Below are positions 59,762 through 64,000 of a stretch of 64,000 bases of DNA, in pieces; position 1 is the first letter of the stretch, and the number at the start of each line of letters is the position of its first letter. The stretch is from positions 3,326,001 through 3,390,000 of the forward strand of contig NZ_CP058595.1 of NCBI RefSeq assembly GCF_013402795.1, written 5' to 3'. Origin of the DNA: Costertonia aggregata. GTDB lineage: Bacteria > Bacteroidota > Bacteroidia > Flavobacteriales > Flavobacteriaceae. Made by a program: the position numbers and the translations under genes. The notes under the pieces are model-generated. The model saw only the letters and a program-made list of their open reading frames with translations. It had not been told where the DNA came from and searched no databases.

Positions 59762-61701
59762 TACAAAATTACCTAACCAATACCGTTTTTAAATATGCTT
59801 CAAAATGGGTTGTACTATCAATTGATTTAGTTATAATAGCCGTCGCATTTGCACTTTCTTATTTTATCAGGTTTAACCTTACTTTAGATTTTGAAGTACA
59901 GCACTTGTTTATTCAGTTGCCCATTGTAATGGGCATAGCTGCTCTGTCCTTTATAATAACAGGCTCGTACAAGGGTGTTATACGGCACACGGGTGTAAGG
60001 GATGTATACAATCTTTTCAATGCAGTGTGTCTGTCCAGTATAATTACAATTTTCCTGGTCATTTTAAACAGGCAATATGGGATGGTCGATAATTTTACCA
60101 TACCATTATCCATTATCATCATACATAGTTTGATAGGTTTTGTTTTACTTACTGCCTCTCGCTATGTTTTCAAGGGACTCTACTATAATTTTTTGAATAC
60201 TTTCAAAGCATCCAAAAATGTTTTGATTTATGGAGCAGGGGAGTCAGGTATTCTCACTTATAATGCCATTACCAGCCATTCAAAAAGTAATGTAAAGGTA
60301 ATTGGTTACGTTGATGGTGACAAGCAAAAAATCGGTAAGCAGATAAATGGGATCAGGGTTTACGGTAAACATGTCCTAAATGAGAGCTTTATCTTAAAAA
60401 AAGATATCACAGAGGTAATCTTTTCCATTCAAAACATAGATCATAAGAAACTGCGTTCTCTAGTTGAAAGCCTTGTAGACTATCCTGTTTTGGTTAAAAT
60501 TGTCCCACCAGTAGAAGATTGGATAAACGGGGAGCTCAAAGCATCGCAGATAAAGCAAATCCAGATAGAAGATTTGTTGGATAGGGCACCCATAAATATC
60601 AAAAATTCCAAGATTTCGGGAGAATTGAGGGAAAAAGTCGTTTTGGTAACGGGAGGAGCAGGGTCAATAGGTAGCGAAATTGTCAGACAAATTTGTACTT
60701 ATAAGTATAAATCCCTGATTGTGATAGATCAAGCAGAATCTGCTTTGTATGATCTACAGCAAGAATTAAAACAAAACGGGTTCCATAATTTCATTCCGAT
60801 TGTTGGTGACATTCGTGACAAGAATAGGATGGGCAATATTTTTCAGGAATATAGCCCAAATCTCGTTTTTCATGCAGCGGCATACAAGCATGTCCCTTTA
60901 ATGGAATACAATTCATACGAAGCTATAAAAATCAATGTAGCGGGTACCAAGGTTGTAGCAGATTTATCGGTAACATATGATGTTGATAAATTTGTATTTG
61001 TATCTACAGACAAAGCTGTAAATCCCACCAATGTTATGGGAGCAACCAAAAGAATTGCTGAAATGTACATTGGCTGTATGCAGCAAAAAAATAAGACCAA
61101 GTTCATAACTACGCGTTTTGGAAATGTATTAGGTTCGAACGGTTCTGTAATACCGCTTTTCAAAAAACAGATTGAAAAGGGAGGACCTTTGACCGTGACC
61201 CACAAAGATGTTACTCGGTATTTTATGACCATACCTGAAGCCTCACAATTGGTTTTGGAAGCTGGGGCAATGGGGAAAGGTGGCGAGATATTCATTTTCG
61301 ACATGGGCGAGTCTGTACGTATATTTGATTTGGCCAAAAACATGATAAAGTTATCGGGTCTTCAATATCCTGATGAAATGGATATTAAGATAACCGGCTT
61401 GAGGCCGGGCGAAAAGCTATATGAGGAATTATTGGCCAATGGCGAAAATACATTGCCAACTTATCACAAAAAAATAATGATTAGTAAGGTTAGGGAAATG
61501 GATTATGAGTCCATTAGATCCAGCATTGATCAACTTTGCGTATCCAATATGTTTTTTGATGGTGGTATTGTAGGTATTATGAAAAAAATAGTTCCCGAGT
61601 ACATTTCGAAAAACTCTAAACTTTGTGAAATCGATAACAAGAACACCCTTGACCAACAACACAAAGATTTCAATAAAAAATCGGAAACTGTCATAAATTG
61701 A
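59758..61701 (+). CDS. UDP-GlcNAc 4,6-dehydratase, WbpM/PglF type
   Basis: This 647-residue membrane enzyme has four N-terminal helices (residues about 15-135), a Rossmann domain (YGAGESGIL) and a catalytic SDR domain (VTGGAGSIGSEIVRQ, then STDKAVNPTNVMGATKR). The Met in NVMGATK replaces the catalytic Tyr, as in the large dehydratases of this group. It converts UDP-GlcNAc to the 4-keto-6-deoxy intermediate used by the aminotransferase. The start ATG overlaps the aminotransferase stop (ATGA), and the lipoprotein gene follows directly. Confidence 0.93.
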   Translation: MIQNYLTNTVFKYASKWVVLSIDLVIIAVAFALSYFIRFNLTLDFEVQHLFIQLPIVMGIAALSFIITGSYKGVIRHTGVRDVYNLFNAVCLSSIITIFLVILNRQYGMVDNFTIPLSIIIIHSLIGFVLLTASRYVFKGLYYNFLNTFKASKNVLIYGAGESGILTYNAITSHSKSNVKVIGYVDGDKQKIGKQINGIRVYGKHVLNESFILKKDITEVIFSIQNIDHKKLRSLVESLVDYPVLVKIVPPVEDWINGELKASQIKQIQIEDLLDRAPINIKNSKISGELREKVVLVTGGAGSIGSEIVRQICTYKYKSLIVIDQAESALYDLQQELKQNGFHNFIPIVGDIRDKNRMGNIFQEYSPNLVFHAAAYKHVPLMEYNSYEAIKINVAGTKVVADLSVTYDVDKFVFVSTDKAVNPTNVMGATKRIAEMYIGCMQQKNKTKFITTRFGNVLGSNGSVIPLFKKQIEKGGPLTVTHKDVTRYFMTIPEASQLVLEAGAMGKGGEIFIFDMGESVRIFDLAKNMIKLSGLQYPDEMDIKITGLRPGEKLYEELLANGENTLPTYHKKIMISKVREMDYESIRSSIDQLCVSNMFFDGGIVGIMKKIVPEYISKNSKLCEIDNKNTLDQQHKDFNKKSETVIN

Positions 61702-61706
61702 AAAAT

Positions 61707-62480
61707 ATGCATAAAAGACTAACCAGAAAAGTTTTGATATTGGTATCGTCAATATCAATTCTAACGTCATGTGGCTCTAAAAAAGACATCGTTTATTTTC
61801 AGGATTCTTCAAATTTTGAAACTATAATAGACAAAGACAATTTTGTTCCAAAATTTAAGGTAGATGATGAGGTCGCCATTTATGTCTCAACTTTGAATCC
61901 TGAGGCAAGCATACCATTCAATTTGTTTAGAAGAGTAGGTGAGAGTGGTGGTGGAGAGGCTAGTCAGGTCAATTATTTAATAGACGAAAAAGGTGAAATA
62001 GATTTTCCGGTCATTGGAAAAATTAAGATTGTAGGTCTTTCACCTGAAGAGGTAAGAGTATTGCTTCAGAAAAAATTATCCGATTATCTCAAAGACCCGA
62101 TTATTAATATCAGACTCAGAAACTTTACAGTGACCATTTTGGGCGAGGTTAACAATCCTGGAACTTTTCCTGTTTTTGGTGAGCAAGTCACCATTTTAGA
62201 GGCGTTGGGTCTTGCAGGAGATATTTCAATACAGGGTAAAAGAGACAATGTTTTGGTAATAAGGGATTTTAATGGGACCAAGGTTTACAACAGAATAGAT
62301 TTAAGAAGTAAAAATGCCATGAGTTCTCCTGTTTTTTACCTTACCCAAAATGATGTAGTCTACGTTGAGCCAAATAGTTCTAGAATCGGTCAATCCACAA
62401 TAGACCCCAGAGTTGGCCTATACGTGTCAGTTATCGGGGCTATTGCAACAATTACAACAATAATCCTCACAAATAACTAA
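61707..62480 (+). CDS. Polysaccharide export lipoprotein (Wza-type)
   Basis: The frame is open from a TTG at 61698, but I start at the ATG at 61707, which gives a clean lipoprotein signal (LVSSISILTSC). A polysaccharide export domain begins with KDIVYFQD, and an SLBB-like repeat follows with FTVTILGEVNNPGTFPV. A hydrophobic C-terminal segment (residues about 235-252) is typical of Wza-like proteins. It forms the outer-membrane channel for the polymer. It starts five bases after the dehydratase stop, and is followed after 24 bases by the Wzc-like gene. Confidence 0.92.
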   Translation: MHKRLTRKVLILVSSISILTSCGSKKDIVYFQDSSNFETIIDKDNFVPKFKVDDEVAIYVSTLNPEASIPFNLFRRVGESGGGEASQVNYLIDEKGEIDFPVIGKIKIVGLSPEEVRVLLQKKLSDYLKDPIINIRLRNFTVTILGEVNNPGTFPVFGEQVTILEALGLAGDISIQGKRDNVLVIRDFNGTKVYNRIDLRSKNAMSSPVFYLTQNDVVYVEPNSSRIGQSTIDPRVGLYVSVIGAIATITTIILTNN

Positions 62481-62504
62481 AAACGTAACGTCTACTTTTT
62501 TAAT

Positions 62505-64000
62505 ATGGATATAAACACATCAGGTTTATCAAACCAAACAACTGTAGATTATAAAGAAATAGTAAAAAAATATACACGTTATTGGCCTTGGTTTGTTTTT
62601 TCGGCATTATTGTTTTTGATGCTAATATTCGTGTACATGAGGTATGATGTACCTTTATATTCAGCACAAGCAAGTATTAAAATAACAAATAAGGGCTCAT
62701 CTGAATTAAATGTATTTAAGGACCTGGAAGTTTTATCTGGAGATAGTGGAGATCCTATCGAAGATGAGGTTTTAAGTTTTAAATCAAGGTCAAATTTAAT
62801 TGAAGTTGCTAAACGGCTTCAGCTCAACGTAAAGGTCTTGGCCATTGGTGACATAAAGAATTCCGAAATTTATGGCGACCTACCATTTAAAATAAATTTT
62901 ATAGAATCAGATTCGGTTATACGAAATGCCAATTTTGACTTTTACATACAACCAAAAACAAACACGACCTTTGCTTTTTCTCTACAAAAAGATTCTCCAT
63001 CTAAAAAATTCGATTTTGGAGAGGACATTTCTACAAAAATCGGGGATATTATCATTACCCCGAATTTTAAGGATATTTCCAATTTTAGAAATAAGGAATT
63101 TAAGGTCGAGGTACGCCCTATAAATACAGTAGCTCAATATTATCAAAGAAGTATCAGTATAGCACCCGAACAAAAGGGAGCCAGTGTATTAAATATTTAT
63201 TTGTACGATCCAGTGCTTAAAAAAGCGCAAGACATAATCAATGAGCTGATAAAAGTTTATAATGAGAATGAAATCAACGATAAAAGAAATATTGCAAACA
63301 GAACCTCACAGTTTATAGAAGATCGAATCAGCAACATTTATTCCGATCTCTCGTCAGTGGACCAAAATGCCGAAGAATTCAAATCTAATAGGGGACTTAC
63401 CGATATATCATCGCAAGCTAGCTTAAATTTGAATTCAGGGGCACTAAGTGAACAAGAACTTCAAAATACGCAGATACAGCTACAGATCGCTTCATCAATG
63501 AAGGACATCGTTGAAAATTCCGATGGTTTTGAAGTACTTCCATCAAATATAGGCCTATCAGACCAATCAATAGCCACTACTACGGCAAGGTATAACGAGT
63601 TGGCGCTGGAAAGAAAAAAACTTCTTGAGAGTTCTAACGATAAAAACCCCATCATAGTAAACATAGATGAACAGCTTTCAAATTTGAAACAAAATATGCA
63701 GTCGAGTTTAGGTAGCATGACGAATAATCTAAACCTGCAAGCGAATAGTTTGAGCAAAAGATTGTCCACTATCAACTCTCGACTGTACTCTGCACCAAAG
63801 AATGAAAGAAAATTAAGGGATATTACCAGAAAGCAAGAAACCACGGAAGCCCTTTATTTATATCTTTTGCAGAAACGTGAGGAGGCACAAATAGCGTTTG
63901 CTTCCTCTGAGCCAAATTTTAAAGTTATTGATTGGGCCTACAGCTTATCCAGCAGTCCAATAGGACCAAATAAAAGGATAATGTATTTGGCCGCTATTTT
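62505..64000 (+). CDS. Wzc-type chain-length/tyrosine kinase protein (3' part beyond window edge)
   Basis: About 498 codons are open to the right edge. The N-terminus has a cytoplasmic start with a WPWFVFSALLFLMLIFVYM membrane helix near residue 28, then a Wzz-like domain (PLYSAQASIKI) and long coiled-coil helices (residues about 260-470). The visible end (SSSPIGPNKRIMY) is the usual transition before the second membrane helix. The kinase domain, if present, lies outside the window, so a kinase-less Wzz-like variant cannot be excluded. It works with the Wza-type lipoprotein to set chain length and to export the polymer. Confidence 0.88.
   Translation, partial: MDINTSGLSNQTTVDYKEIVKKYTRYWPWFVFSALLFLMLIFVYMRYDVPLYSAQASIKITNKGSSELNVFKDLEVLSGDSGDPIEDEVLSFKSRSNLIEVAKRLQLNVKVLAIGDIKNSEIYGDLPFKINFIESDSVIRNANFDFYIQPKTNTTFAFSLQKDSPSKKFDFGEDISTKIGDIIITPNFKDISNFRNKEFKVEVRPINTVAQYYQRSISIAPEQKGASVLNIYLYDPVLKKAQDIINELIKVYNENEINDKRNIANRTSQFIEDRISNIYSDLSSVDQNAEEFKSNRGLTDISSQASLNLNSGALSEQELQNTQIQLQIASSMKDIVENSDGFEVLPSNIGLSDQSIATTTARYNELALERKKLLESSNDKNPIIVNIDEQLSNLKQNMQSSLGSMTNNLNLQANSLSKRLSTINSRLYSAPKNERKLRDITRKQETTEALYLYLLQKREEAQIAFASSEPNFKVIDWAYSLSSSPIGPNKRIMYLAAI

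Noticed and set aside
60870-61343. 157-residue open frame antisense to the dehydratase gene
   Set aside because: The plus strand carries a complete, well-conserved dehydratase; the antisense frame has no recognisable motif.
63461-63844. 127-residue minus-strand frame within the Wzc-like gene
   Set aside because: Antisense of the coiled-coil region; composition is an artefact of the Lys/Glu/Ser repeats.

Overview
The window looks like chromosome from a marine-type member of the Flavobacteriaceae (Bacteroidota). The evidence is a bacillithiol gene (bshA), a Bacteroidota-type LptD, a membrane-anchored MCE protein, a NagZ-beta-lactamase fusion, frequent TTG starts, almost no Shine-Dalgarno sequences, and TAnnTTTG promoter elements. 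The genus cannot be fixed from the sequence alone. I saw no rRNA, tRNA, insertion sequence or CRISPR array.

Bases 1-12910 are ordinary core genome. They hold lptD (3' part outside the window), a divergent amidase, an MCE/MlaD-like lipid carrier, a two-gene Fe-S redox pair, a small Bacteroidota family usually mislabelled as an ABC ATPase, a GH3/serine-hydrolase fusion, bshA, a small lipoprotein and an OmpA-type protein.

From 12927 to the right edge the window is one large cell-surface polysaccharide locus. (i) 12927-16655 (+): MBOAT O-acyltransferase, SGNH partner and a GNAT-like acyltransferase. (ii) 16632-31714 (-): a 14-gene run with a DltA-like amino-acid adenylating enzyme, two acyl carrier proteins, two MBOAT/SGNH pairs, two initiating sugar-phosphate transferases, a PglD-like acetyltransferase, a glycosyltransferase, two GNAT-like proteins and an FAD/NAD(P)-protein fused to a FemAB/GNAT-like domain. 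(iii) 32038-34074 (+): a beta-helix lipoprotein. (iv) 34096-50300 (-): a Wzx/Wzy cluster with four glycosyltransferases, EpsG-type polymerase, flippase, pyruvyltransferase-like protein, an orphan PP-loop protein, an adenylate-forming CapK/PaaK-like protein and the enzymes for UDP-GlcA, UDP-GalA, UDP-GlcNAcA and UDP-GalNAcA. (v) 50647-55785 (-): a membrane glycan synthase fused to a GH26-like domain and a glycosidase-like domain whose two catalytic glutamates are both aspartate, next to a separate gene that keeps both glutamates. (vi) 56065 to the edge (+): a fourth MBOAT/SGNH pair, a sugar aminotransferase, a WbpM/PglF-type 4,6-dehydratase, a Wza-type export lipoprotein and the start of a Wzc-type chain-length/kinase protein.

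Taken together the genes can build an acidic, amino-sugar-containing polysaccharide whose first sugar may be a bacillosamine-type residue. It would be assembled by the Wzx/Wzy route and exported through Wza/Wzc. The unusual part is the decoration machinery: four MBOAT/SGNH pairs, two near-matching carrier proteins, a DltA-like activating enzyme and four FemAB/GNAT-like acyltransferase domains, one fused to a flavoprotein. The best candidate for an undescribed system is the 16632-31714 run, which I read as carrier-protein-dependent (amino)acylation of a surface glycan. That reading is inference from domain content and gene order.
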